From Apostichopus japonicus (lineage: Eukaryota; Echinodermata; Holothuroidea; Aspidochirotida; Stichopodidae): a stretch of DNA of 64,000 nucleotides. A program made the position numbers and the translations under genes. Position 1 is the stretch's first letter. Each line of letters opens with the position of its first letter. The DNA lies in NCBI RefSeq assembly GCF_037975245.1, contig NC_092576.1, positions 37,042,611 through 37,106,610 of the forward strand, read 5' to 3'. Shown piece after piece: positions 41,501 to 49,450 of the stretch. The notes beneath the pieces were generated by a model. It was not told the origin of the DNA. It did no database searches and saw only the letters and a program-made list of their open reading frames with translations.

Positions 41501-44500
41501 CATGTCAATTTTCCTTCCAAAATACTTTACAGATGTGTGAGATTGTATAACAGAGGAAGGAACAATTATTGATGTATTGCATTCTATTGATTAATCTTTA
41601 TACTGCAGTATCAAAAGTAGTAACATTTAAAGAAGGATGTAATGACAAATGACTGATTCTATTTCTTTCTCTGATTATAGCCTAATGGACTGTCTGCTGC
41701 CCTCATCGATATCCGTCGGACCATCTCTATCCACACTGAAATCTCGGGGAGTGAAAGGTAAAGTTCATATTTATTATTCGATTGATGACTCTGTCATGTG
41801 TCATGTTGTTTACAGTTCACACCATTCCAGTAGCCGACATTGATTGGGTTTTAGTTTCAGTCAAACTGAGGGGGCTAAATATCACAGGGCGTCATTGCCT
41901 GTTGCAGTAAACATGTACAGATATTCATGAGTCGGAAACTTTGGGAGATATCGTTAATTGTTGATGTTGTATAATACACAGTATAGTGTACTTTGCAACA
42001 AGTTAAGTAAATTGGTGTTCTTGATGAAGTCAATCTGCTGCATTAACGACTGTCATAAGCCATCACGATCCTACATTATTTAGAAGAAAATACATATAAC
42101 TGTGTACTGAGCCCATCTTACAGAAACCAATACTACAATAAAATAAAGACAGGCTGTTTGATTGCGTACGTCATTAGAAATAGCTATATAAACAGTATCG
42201 TAGGAATCGATTTAACATACGGAGACAGAAAGGGATTTTGTTAGGTCTTAGTTTTTTTTCGGTACTACGGTGGTTAAAGGGGGATACTGGAAATGTTGCT
42301 TTTTTATACCAAAAATTCAGAATTTCAATCTCAAATTTCGCAGCATTACAGAGTTACGACTAATGATCCAACTGTATGATCTAGCACTGCCTTGTAATGC
42401 ATCCTTTAGTTAAACATACAATGGAGGGCAGAATATTTATTCTGTACCCCATCGCGAAGAACATATTTTGAAAAGTGTCGGTACCCGCCCTTTGACCTGG
42501 TATTGTGCTATGGATTCACGGCTACGAAAATGCTGCAAATACTGACAAACACTAGTAGATGATTTCCAAAGTTAACAAAATTACACATGTATTGTAACAT
42601 CGTTAAAATGTTAACACTCGCAGGCTAATTACACTGTCGGGTATTTGTGAAATTTTAGTAATGTCTGAAATATATGTTTTTCCCAAGGATTAAGATCTTT
42701 CCTAAATGGCGAAATAAAGGTACTTTATCTTTATATACCTGCGAATTGCAGTGTGAGATAGATATGCTTCGTGTTCATTAAGGCCGATGTTCAAGTTATA
42801 TGTACAATCACATTAACCAGGTGCGTATCCAGGGGGGCGTTTGGGGCGCGCGCCCCCCGGGTAAGAAAAAGAGGAGAGAGAAAAAGAGAAGAAAAAAGGA
42901 AAAACGAGGGGAAAAAGAGGAGGAGGAGAGGAAGGAAGGGAAAAGAAAAAGAAGAGAGAGAAGAAGGAGAAAAGGAGGGAGTAAAAGAAAAACGCGAAGA
43001 CACCGGGAAGAGAAAGAGGAACAGTGACATCATTGCAGCCCTGAAGGGTAGCCAGTGACGGATCAATGATTTCGTAAAAGTGTGCCTCACCCTACCCCAT
43101 ACACTGACAACTCCATTTTTTGGACGTTTCCATTTTCCTCTCTCACTAATGATCTATATATATATATACTATATATGGTCTATTATAACGCGTGTGTAGA
43201 ATTGTGCTATGAAACCAACTGTGGCTGGTCTCGAACTCGACCGTGTCGTCCGGGAACATGACGCATTTTGGAATGGGGGCGACCGCCCCTCCCCCATTCA
43301 GCATTTTTTTAAATGATATCGCTAAGTAATTTCAAAATAGAAAGTGCTTAGATGCAACTTACAAGGCCTGGGAAGTGTCATTTCCAGCGATCTGGGAGAC
43401 ATTTTCGGCCAAAATTTGCTTGTACGCTTCGCGCTAACAAATGGTCCTGGGTAGTGCCATTTCCAGCTATCTGGGAGGCATTTTCGGCCAAAATTTTCTT
43501 GTACTCTTCGCGCCAACCTATGGTGGCGCTACGCTTAGATAATTTGCCTACAGGCTTCGCCCCTCCCTTGGCAAATTCCTCGCTACGCGCCTGTTCGAAT
43601 TTGTAACGCAAACAGCAGATATCACATCATATCAGTGACCATGAAAATGGCGTTCCAGGATGAAAATCCTCAAAACTGTCCGACTTGCCTGAAAAAAATA
43701 ACCAAAAATTTTCGCGCGCGAAGCGCGCGTTCAACGTGTCAATTCCAATATCATATAAGCAAGCATCGGTTATTACATCGCATGCCATCATTTACCGTAC
43801 GGTCCGTTCAAATTGCGCAGTATATCGCGGGATGCTAATGTAAACAACGACATGTCTCATATAGATATATAAAAAGCATGGAGGTCCAATTATGTCAAAA
43901 GTTTCTTTTACATTAGTAATGGCGAATTAGGGGCTGCACCCCCGCCGCGCAGTGGCGGAGCGTCCATATGGTCAGGGGGCGCATGCGCCCCCTGAAGGAC
44001 TCAAATGGACTGCTGGCGCCTTTTTCAGCTCTTTACCACTTTTTACTTATTCTAGATTATTGACTTTTTTTATTGCGCTCTCATCTACTTATTGACATTT
44101 GTCACATTTTGTTGGTGTACTTTGGCGATGACACTCTATTCTTCGTTTATCTGCAAATTAGCCAGGCCCTGAAAGGGTCATTACCGGCGATCTAGGGAGT
44201 ATCTTTACTCAAAATTTGTCTGTGCGCTACGCGCCAACCAGTGGTGGCGCTCCGCTTAGATAGTGTCGAAAGCGCCCCTACAGACCATTCTCGCCCCTCC
44301 TGACCAATACCCCTAGCTCCGCCACTGCCGCCGCGCCTCCTACGCCTATGTGTGTATAGTTTTCGGTTTCGGAAATATCTGCTATTTTTTCATTTCCTTC
44401 AACCAAGTTTTATAATAGCCGTTATAAGAGGTTTAATATTGTACACCAATAAATTAACTGTGTCTGAATTTTCGAAAATTTCTGACCAACATTCTGCATC

Positions 44501-47184
44501 ACACTTCCCTCTACTCGTGCAATTTTGACCGGTCTGTTAGGGATTGAAGGTAGTTTTTCTATATTGGTTGTCCATAGATGAAATTTTGTACAACATTATG
44601 GGTATGTTTTGAAGTGAGTTTATTCACGAGAAAAGCAAAGACCCACAGGACATGCGATCAGGTCGAACATGACGTGTGCCGGGTTGACAATCTTCAAAAA
44701 GGTTATGGATGAGGGAAAAAAAAACTATTAGGAAATACTTGGTTCTCAGGCCAAAAGTGTACATCTGGTTGGTCATTTCAAGCCCGAGAAGTGCCGTTTC
44801 CGGTGATCTGGGGGGGGGGGGGGTATCAAAACCAGAAATTTTCTTGTACGCTGCGCGCCAACCGAAGGTGGCGCTCCGCTTAGATAGTAATTCGCGCCCC
44901 CCGGGTAAGAAAATCCTGGATACGCGCCTGTTAACGGTTTGAGATTTGGCGGAATGGTAATCACTCGCAATTCTAAACAACTATTTAATAAATGTCAAAT
45001 ATTGCAGATTAAAACAAACAATTACAGTTTTAAATGTGTCTGATGATCTTATCGTGTAACATTGAACAGATTGATAGTTTATTTAATATTTCATGGTATT
45101 TGGGTGCTACCAGGGACTGGAACGGATAGAGGGATTCATTGAGAATATTTACTGCTTTTTTTGTGTGTGTTTAATATGCATTCTCAGGTATATCTCACCT
45201 ACAGTATGTCTGACTTAGCCATCTTCTCAATATTCACAAGAACACGTGACACCATGACAACCTAAAATATTTTAGCGAAAAGAAAGAATATGCATCCCTA
45301 GAGACAATAAAGATCTTAGTTAAACGTACTATGGTTGATTATATTGTGTTTGTTGAAATTGTTACATTCACTAATACATCATTGATATTCTTTTATGCGT
45401 TATAGCCTATATATAATATTGTTTTTTTAATCGTGTTTGTTTCTTACAGTTTTCTGGATTCCTGATGCTCATAAGCTTGATGAACAATATAAGCTTAATC
45501 TCGACTCTGGTATTTGGCAAGTAAGTACTCATATCATCTCTTGTATGATGATGATGTTATTATATTTGTTTTAATAACATTTCGAGATGTAATTACTAGA
45601 ATGAGCATGAACATACAACTGGTGTGGTACTTGAGTATCCCCAGACGTTTGTAATTCAGTGCAAGCCAATGGACACAGCATGGCTTAGTCAAAGTAACAT
45701 ACAGGAAGTAATAACTGTTTAATTGAGTCATATGTCGGTTATCAGTTGATGGTTAATGAATGAGAAGTAGTATATATAAAGATAGTACTGACATATCGGG
45801 TGAGTAGAGACAAGGAAGCAAAACACGTTGAGTGATTTGATGGAAGTTAATAGTAATCCTATATTTATAAATAGGCTATGTGTGGTTTAACTTATGTAGT
45901 TAACAAATATTACTAAACATACACTGAGTGGAGTAAAGTAATGTAGTCAACAAATCTTACTAAATATACACTGGATGGATTAAAGGGATGTTGTCAACAA
46001 ATATTGCATAATATACACTGGAGGATTAAAGGCATGTATTCAACAAATATGACTTAATATACACTGAGTGGATTAAGATGTAGTCAACAAATATTACTGA
46101 ACACACACTGAGTAGTTGAGAATTATGTAGTCAACAAATATTTCAAAATTTGCACTGAATTGATGAAACTGATTTGCAATCAATAACGAAAGAACAAATA
46201 GGGCAGTGGGTTGATTAAAATGAACTTTAACAAATATTACTTAACAATTAAATGGTTGGTTTAAAGTGATGTACTAGGCAATCATTGCTAAATATGCAAT
46301 AAATGGATTGGATTGATATAAGATTGATAAACATATTGAACAGCATAATGTAACTTATTCCACGAGCCCGATTCAAGTAGTAATGTAGTGACGTATGTTA
46401 CAAGCCATTAAATGGGTATAGCATTAAGTGTAGTAACAGTCACCATGGTAAAGTGACGAAGTATTAGTATACTATATTACATACCTAACAGTGAGAGGTT
46501 TAAAGTCATGTAGAGAACAAATATAACTAATCAATCATTAACATATTGGTTTAAATGACGAAGTGAACACAAACTTCTCATCATCCAATGAGTAGGGTAA
46601 AGTGATAGTAATCAATCATATATCCATAACAATCCAATCAAGCACTCGGTAACTAAAGGTACAATTAAAAAAAACAAAACATACACACATATATATTTGC
46701 CTTATGACCAACTGAAATGTCATAGTAATGCAGAAATGTCATATTAATGAATTCCCTATTAAACACACTACATATAATTGATGGTAAGGATAAACATTTT
46801 TAATTATGATTTCCACTCTTATACATCCAAATATCTCAAGTTTATGATTATCCACACCGCCCCCCCCCCCCCCACAAAAAAAAATACACATTTACAATTA
46901 TTAGGCCTTATGTCCACACATTCTGATTGCATAAGCTGTAATGTTTAGATGAGAAAAGCAGTGACTTATTAGTAAACATTTTCTGTATATTATAATTCCA
47001 CTCTTATACATCCACGTTTTTAAAAATGATCATAGTATTAAACAAAATTCTGAAAATGATCATTAACCCTGCCCTCAACAAGAAAATAAACAATAATAAT
47101 GTAAATGACTAGGCCTAATACTAAAGCAATCTGTTTGCATGATTTTTATTCTTCTTTGTCTTGTAGAAGGTTGGATCCTGGTAG
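8918..47184 (+). CDS. Death-effector-like domain protein with three LRR-like modules (15 coding exons, 577 aa)
   Basis: Coding exons: 8918-8975, 9540-9845, 10137-10189, 10596-10792, 11194-11270, 11619-11707, 21792-21911, 25066-25271, 26029-26105, 26778-26833, 28781-28900, 29724-29932, 41681-41757, 45450-45520, 47167-47184. Every junction is GT-AG, all phases agree and the total is 1734 nt. Residues about 24-97 look like a death-effector-type fold: an acidic first helix ([17 protein letters not shown]), then [18 protein letters not shown] and [13 protein letters not shown], much as in FADD or caspase-8 DEDs. Residues 140-572 are three copies of a module of up to about 155 aa. Its strands and helices resemble ribonuclease-inhibitor-type LRRs (VEKISI, then [11 protein letters not shown], then FKELWLDNCKLP). 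There is no NACHT ATPase, protease domain, signal peptide or membrane segment, so a cytosolic adaptor or decoy related to NLR-type receptors is my inference. The 11.7-kb intron after exon 12 holds a Harbinger element and a palindrome. I do not recognise a named orthologue. Confidence 0.75.
9540..9845 (+). CDS. Death-domain gene, exon 2: death-effector-like fold
   Basis: Phase 1 in and out, between ttaccag and gtaagt. It encodes about 102 residues holding the whole domain. Helix-like segments are [55 protein letters not shown] and [14 protein letters not shown]. The pattern of hydrophobic positions and the late RALEA...RV segment match DEDs. A CARD or other death-fold class cannot be excluded by eye. 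Confidence 0.75.
10137..10189 (+). CDS. Death-domain gene, exon 3: short linker
   Basis: Phase 1 in and phase 0 out (tccaatag ... gtgagt). It encodes [17 protein letters not shown]. It occupies the place of exon type A of the later modules but is less than half as long, so module 1 has a shortened A exon or a linker. Confidence 0.6.
10596..10792 (+). CDS. Death-domain gene, exon 4: module 1, type B
   Basis: Phase 0 in, 2 out. It encodes about 65 residues, including [20 protein letters not shown] and [19 protein letters not shown], which align with the B exons at 25066 and 29724. The WSF motif at the start of the other B exons is replaced by ESFSS, so this is the most diverged B copy. Confidence 0.7.
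11194..11270 (+). CDS. Death-domain gene, exon 5: module 1, type C
   Basis: Phase 2 in, 1 out; 77 nt, exactly the length of the C exons at 26029 and 41681. It encodes [22 protein letters not shown], matching [17 protein letters not shown] in module 3. Confidence 0.75.
11435..11584. repeat. (TA)n microsatellite, about 150 bp
   Basis: Almost uninterrupted ta dinucleotides with a few c or aa breaks near 11485-11521. It lies in the intron between exons 5 and 6, ending about 35 bp before the exon 6 acceptor. Confidence 0.95.
11619..11707 (+). CDS. Death-domain gene, exon 6: module 1, type D
   Basis: Phase 1 in, 0 out. It encodes [19 protein letters not shown] plus ten more residues, matching the D exon at 45450 ([17 protein letters not shown]). 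Confidence 0.7.
12855..16144 (+). CDS. Element-borne gene with a SAM-like N-terminal start
   Basis: Exons seen: 12855-12924 ([19 protein letters not shown], then gtgagc), 14078-14235, 15323-15438 and 16097-16144 (ending DNIEG and TGA). The last three are phase-consistent and read [30 protein letters not shown] and [11 protein letters not shown]. The first exon resembles the opening helix of a SAM (sterile alpha motif) domain. It ends in phase 1 while exon 14078 needs phase 2, so at least one exon (probably the rest of SAM, about 40 aa) between 12925 and 14077 is missed, or the gene is degenerate. From memory, SAM-domain proteins with a similar tail are multicopy in fish and marine invertebrates. 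Function unknown; a mobile-element protein is my inference. Confidence 0.55.
15590..15960 (+). repeat. Three diverged copies of an aaaggtcattt-type repeat
   Basis: Related blocks around 15595, 15743 and 15885 share ggtca(a/g)aggtcatt...cca.aagggc and a following aaaaccttgt.aa. Spacing is about 145 bp. They lie in an intron of the element-borne gene. Confidence 0.4.
17766..18740. other. Intron sequence, no feature seen
   Basis: AT-rich intron sequence of the death-domain gene with no exon or repeat that I can support. Confidence 0.5.
18750..20480 (+). repeat. Diverged two-copy duplication containing an 18-bp minisatellite
   Basis: Copy 1 (about 18750-19270) and copy 2 (about 19975-20480) share, in order, a ctgtctcg(a/g)aaccaac start, an agcagatatc/agcagacatc block, a minisatellite (18885-19000 and 20170-20285; unit close to gggcactgcacaggtctc), aattaaaaatgctgatgg and an acgcacccaatcgac-type block. 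The second copy has a long G run (20023-20038). Open frames across the arrays are products of the 18-bp unit and not genes. Confidence 0.75.
21792..21911 (+). CDS. Death-domain gene, exon 7: module 2, type A
   Basis: 120 nt, phase 0 at both ends. It encodes 40 residues ending [20 protein letters not shown] then ASSHN. It aligns with the A exon at 28781, also 120 nt and ending [12 protein letters not shown]. In the other module-A frame a stop would appear, so the frame is fixed by phase. Confidence 0.75.
23077..23180. repeat. Short tandem repeat of ggttgggcgaaatgaccaggct type
   Basis: Four to five copies of a 21-23 bp unit (ggttgggcgaaatg...) bounded by inverted cacttcg and cgaagtg ends. It looks like a small composite repeat or miniature element. 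It lies in the intron between exons 7 and 8. Confidence 0.7.
25066..25271 (+). CDS. Death-domain gene, exon 8: module 2, type B
   Basis: Phase 0 in, 2 out. It encodes about 69 residues beginning [12 protein letters not shown] and ending with the LRR-like segment [27 protein letters not shown] and FKELW. It is close to the B exon at 29724 in length and sequence. Confidence 0.85.
26029..26105 (+). CDS. Death-domain gene, exon 9: module 2, type C
   Basis: 77 nt, phase 2 in, 1 out. It encodes [19 protein letters not shown] followed by RSRNIK. The LxxCxLP segment continues the LRR-like strand of exon 8. Confidence 0.8.
26778..26833 (+). CDS. Death-domain gene, exon 10: module 2, type D
   Basis: 56 nt, phase 1 in, 0 out. 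It encodes [19 protein letters not shown]. Compared with exon 6 and exon 14 it shares the LD(L/S)xSGxW core, so it is a true D exon, but the shortest. Confidence 0.75.
27099..28139 (+). mobile_element. hAT-like non-autonomous element with cataggcgtaggag ends
   Basis: Terminal inverted repeats are cataggcgtaggagg and ctcctacgcctatg. An exact 8-bp target-site duplication, ctgagagt, lies at 27091-27098 and 28140-28147. The interior has three to four repeats of a block with ttcgggcaatatgctgagaat (about 27160-27440) and a gcgcgcgcggagcgcgcg palindrome (28050-28067). It holds no transposase. Another element is nested inside it. Confidence 0.85.
27451..27843 (+). mobile_element. Nested hAT-like MITE with cagtggcggagc ends
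   Basis: Ends are cagtggcggagc and gctccgccactg; length 393 bp. The flanks gcacctac (27443-27450) and gcacctag (27844-27851) form an 8-bp target-site duplication with one mismatch. It is inserted in the older element at 27099-28139. A second copy lies at 43950-44327. Confidence 0.9.
28781..28900 (+). CDS. Death-domain gene, exon 11: module 3, type A
   Basis: 120 nt, phase 0 at both ends. It encodes [20 protein letters not shown] and then the helix-like [17 protein letters not shown] that leads into the next B exon. Confidence 0.8.
29724..29932 (+). CDS. Death-domain gene, exon 12: module 3, type B
   Basis: Phase 0 in, 2 out. It encodes [37 protein letters not shown] and [19 protein letters not shown], then KELE. 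It is close to exon 8. The following intron is 11.7 kb and contains the Harbinger element and the palindrome. Confidence 0.85.
29933..31630. other. Intron 12, left part: no gene
   Basis: AT-rich and then C-rich sequence (30750-30930, 31165-31200). The open frames here are low-complexity. I see no exon. Confidence 0.5.
31917..33332 (+). CDS. Harbinger DDE transposase, HARBI1 family (348 aa)
   Basis: Two exons, 31917-32677 and 33047-33332, joined in frame at AG|A to give the family junction [11 protein letters not shown]. The total of 1047 nt has no internal stop, so the gene looks intact. The catalytic acidic residues of the DDE_Tnp_4 fold are visible: D151 in SAVDCTH, D203 in WPGSAHDSR and E264 in RVFIEQ. 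The conserved [14 protein letters not shown] follows at about 228. The N-terminal part (about 20-110) carries a helical region with a [16 protein letters not shown] helix-turn-helix-like stretch. It would cut and rejoin the element's ends in the nucleus together with the Myb-like protein encoded on the other strand. Reading past 32677 gives a spurious extension in the intron. Confidence 0.9.
34200..34255 (-). repeat. Retroelement 3' tail motif
   Basis: On the minus strand this reads cagcctctgaagaagatctt followed by gctaggatcgaagcagcagg. From memory this resembles 3' tails of GIY-YIG-carrying retroelements. It lies 3' of the fragment at 34573-34895, as expected for one element. Confidence 0.45.
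34573..34895 (-). pseudogene. GIY-YIG endonuclease tail of a Penelope-like retroelement, broken
   Basis: On the minus strand, 34892-34677 reads [20 protein letters not shown] followed by VGEPKPP and [17 protein letters not shown]. This is the signature of GIY-YIG domains at the C-terminus of Penelope-like reverse transcriptases (NxxYLIxCxxCxxQYVGxT; the usual T is missing). After the stop at 34677-34679 a different frame carries [20 protein letters not shown], the usual C-terminal end, so at least one frameshift separates the two. No reverse transcriptase is present upstream. It is a dead 5'-truncated insertion inside the Harbinger element. Confidence 0.7.
34915..35095 (+). repeat. Repeat that corresponds to the empty site of the 48.6-53.2 kb element
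   Basis: This block (cattgagtaatctgtat-like, then taaaattagccagatc, ttaacgagtccatagattc, tacaaacttctttcaaaatttgcaagccc) matches 48520-48635 followed directly by 53212-53255. The 4.6 kb between those flanks is absent here. Confidence 0.65.
35137..37910 (-). CDS. Myb/SANT-like DNA-binding protein of the Harbinger element (235 aa)
   Basis: Five minus-strand exons: 37910-37902 (MGK), 37001-36868, 36447-36323, 35914-35805 and 35466-35137. All junctions are GT-AG, phases agree and the total is 708 nt without internal stops. Residues about 4-90 form a trihelical Myb/SANT-like domain: [18 protein letters not shown], then [10 protein letters not shown], then [18 protein letters not shown]. The C-terminal half holds an acidic stretch and a helical, possibly coiled segment ([20 protein letters not shown]). 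In Harbinger elements such a protein binds the ends and carries the transposase into the nucleus. It is related to the NAIF1-type family. It converges on the transposase gene. Confidence 0.85.
38328..38381. repeat. Interstitial telomere-like repeat, arm 1
   Basis: About eight units of ccctaa with variants (ctctaa, ctcaat, ccaacc, cctaaa), on the plus strand as the C-rich form. Confidence 0.9.
39294..39351. repeat. Interstitial telomere-like repeat, arm 2
   Basis: The mirror copy in ttaggg form, with the same variant units in the same order but one extra 6-bp unit near 39335-39348. Confidence 0.9.
39654..41680. other. Intron 12, right part: no gene
   Basis: AT-rich sequence with G and C runs (39729-39743, 40443-40455, 41287-41302). 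No exon is supported. Confidence 0.5.
41681..41757 (+). CDS. Death-domain gene, exon 13: module 3, type C
   Basis: 77 nt, phase 2 in, 1 out (gattatag ... gtaaag). It encodes [17 protein letters not shown] and then TLKSRGVK. Exact length and phase match with the other two C exons ties it to the same gene across the 11.7-kb intron. Confidence 0.85.
42818..44930 (+). mobile_element. Composite hAT-like element(s) with caggtgcgtatccagg ends
   Basis: The left end caggtgcgtatccagg with gcgcgccccccgggtaag just inside is mirrored by the right end cgcgccccccgggtaag...cctggatacgcgcctg. Both sides are flanked by ttaac. The interior is a purine-rich tract (42866-43022), blocks with ccatttccagcgatctgggag and cgcgccaacc.gtggcgctccgcttagata (43330-43560, 44190-44280, 44790-44890), an inverted fragment of the 27099 family (about 43640-43800, with a gcgcgcgaagcgcgc palindrome) and a nested MITE. 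Confidence 0.65.
43950..44327 (+). mobile_element. Second copy of the cagtggcggagc MITE, nested
   Basis: 378 bp with cagtggcggagc and gctccgccactg ends and an exact 8-bp duplication ccgccgcg on both sides (43942-43949, 44328-44335). It is closely related to 27451-27843. It sits in a gctgcacccccgccgcg sequence next to a cctcctacgcctatg end, so it again interrupts a member of the 27099 family. Confidence 0.9.
45450..45520 (+). CDS. Death-domain gene, exon 14: module 3, type D
   Basis: 71 nt, phase 1 in, 0 out (ttcttacag ... gtaagt). It encodes [20 protein letters not shown] then GIWQ. Confidence 0.8.
45890..46620 (+). repeat. Degenerate minisatellite, period about 58-61 bp
   Basis: About a dozen diverging copies of a unit with gtagtcaacaaatatta and atacactgagtggatt, spaced 55-62 bp. 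The copies are clearest between 45890 and 46160. It lies in the last intron of the death-domain gene. Confidence 0.75.
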
Positions 47185-48092
47185 ATGAATTACGCAAGTA
47201 GATGTTCCTGAAGACAACCTGTTCTGATCCTGCTGGAGTTAATATACACCACTCAGTTCATCGACAATAGCTTTTCCGAGGTTTACACAAAACAAGTTGG
47301 GAAGGTACTGAGAAACTTCAAAGGGAATTCTGGTCTCTATATATAATTGTGACGTTGTTACAACATTGGCCATCGTCCTCTTTAAATCTTTCTCTGTGCT
47401 TTAATCACCATCGCTGTTTTCATATACCATGTGTCGATATTTGTTTACATTTCTTGCTTAGGGGACTGTTAGTTATGTAGTTAAGTTTACATCATCATAC
47501 TTGTTTTTAACTCTCTCGATTTTATGCTGAGATTATCAAATTTGTTTATTCTGTTAAGCAATTGTTTCTTGTATCACTGCATGGATATTTCTTCTGTCAA
47601 TTATATAGAATGAACCATTTATGTCAGAATGACGTGTTTATCAATAAGTTATACCAGAAAAGAATACACACAATATTTGGGAAAAAAAAAAACTTGTTCA
47701 TCGAATTGTACTTGATGGAGTAATTACAAAGAAAATGGAATTTTGATGATTTTGGCTGCCTCGATTTTTCGGATTTCACATTGTGACTTAGGTAAAGTTT
47801 GAAAGAAGGTTGCGTAACACTGTAGATACAGTTAAAGTTCGTGGTAGTATTAGAAAGACGGTAATTTAACGTTTTCCAAGTGTAACCGTGGTTGTCACAT
47901 AAGTACAGTACAAACACCACATATCATGAAACCAGGAATCTTGAAAGAAAGAACACTGATCCAACAGTATTTATGTAGTTTATCTCCGTGTTGATTAATT
48001 TAGAGGTACATATTGTGTCATGATAATTATAGTGATTCTATAACGAGAATCGATGCGTGAGTGGTTATGGATAGTGTCAGTAAGTAAATAAA
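47167..48092 (+). CDS. Death-domain gene, last exon and 3' UTR
   Basis: After a tcttgtag acceptor the frame reads KVGSW and stops with TAG at 47182-47184. An AATAAA at 48087-48092 is a candidate poly(A) signal, which would give a 3' UTR of about 0.9 kb. No coding sequence is seen in the UTR. Confidence 0.65.
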
Positions 48093-48663
48093 GAAACTGC
48101 ATATGGTGGAGAGGTTATGGAGACTTAATTACGTCATGGAAATGTCCAGACTGAGGCATGTCTTTTCAACTCTTGGAAATCTATAAGTATGTTATAATTT
48201 AAAGCAAATAGAATAACTAAACTTGACGCGAAATTTGGAACAAAATTGTACAAAAGATGAATAGTGACATATGGATATCAGAGTATGTGAATGGTGAGAT
48301 ATGTATTTTTTGTATTATAGTAAACAATTAAGTCAGTTTCTGTACAATAATGAATTTAATATTAAATAATTTGGAGTATCCATTTCTTTATTTTGCTACT
48401 CGTGATATAATTTCTAAGGGGGACGAATTAATGAGCGTTCTTAAAGTTTTAGTACTTGTTAGCCAAATTTAAACTTCGACCTTTCCAGCTTACTGCACTA
48501 AAAGTTAGAGAAATGACATGGTTACATGAATTTTTCATATCAAAAGATATTAGTTTCATTGAGTTATCTGTCGTTTACAAGCTTAAGCAGAATAAAAATC
48601 GCCAGCTTTGTTAACGAGTCCGTAGATTAAACAAACCCTACAAACACGATACATAACTTGAAT

Positions 48664-49450
48664 GTATCCGTTACATTGCACTTTGGGGCCATATGTTACA
48701 TATAGAGACAGCATAACAGATACTTAACATATATTTTATTTTGTTTTGTAACTTCAAAGCGCAACTAATACATAAAATAAGTTTATCAGTTACGTTGCAG
48801 TTCAGTACATTTGTTACACATAAAGACAGCGAAACAGTTACTGAACATATACGTTCTTTGCTTTAGTAACTGTTATTCGTAACTAATACACACAATATTA
48901 TTGTATCTGTTACAGTGTATTTTGGGTCATATCTCACATATATAGACAACACAACAGACACATAACAGATACATTACTTTGTTTCCTAATTTTTATGCAT
49001 AACTAAAACATACGACATGACTGTATCCGTTACATTGCACTTTGGGGCCATATGTTACATATAGAGACAGCATAACAGATACTTACCATATAATTTATTT
49101 TGTTTTGTAACTTCAAAGCGCAACTAATACATAAAATAAGTCTATCAGTTACGTTGCAGTTCAGTACATTTGTTACACATAAAGACAGCGAAACAGTTAC
49201 TGAACATATACGTTCTTTGCTTTAGTAACTGTTATTCGTAACTAATACACACAATATTATTGTATCTGTTACAGTGTATTTTGGGTCATATCTCACATAT
49301 ATAGACTACACAACACACACATAACAGATACATTACTTCGTTTCGTAATTTTTATTCGTAACTAAAACATTATGACAGCATGACTGTATCCGTTACATTG
49401 CACGTTTGGGCCACATGATACATATAGAGACGGCATATATACTTAGCATA
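48664..49450 (+). repeat. Higher-order tandem repeat, 360-bp period made of three ~120-bp subunits
   Basis: The motif gtatccgttacattgcac occurs at 48664, 49023 and 49386. Between these lie two related subunits (tatcagttacgttgcagtt and gtatctgttacagtgtatttt) with the same internal layout (...acata.agacagc..aacag). The third 360-bp copy is cut short. Confidence 0.85.

Noticed and set aside
42771-43090. Lys/Arg/Glu-rich open frames and their reverse complement
   Set aside because: Low-complexity purine tract inside a non-autonomous transposon; no family motif.
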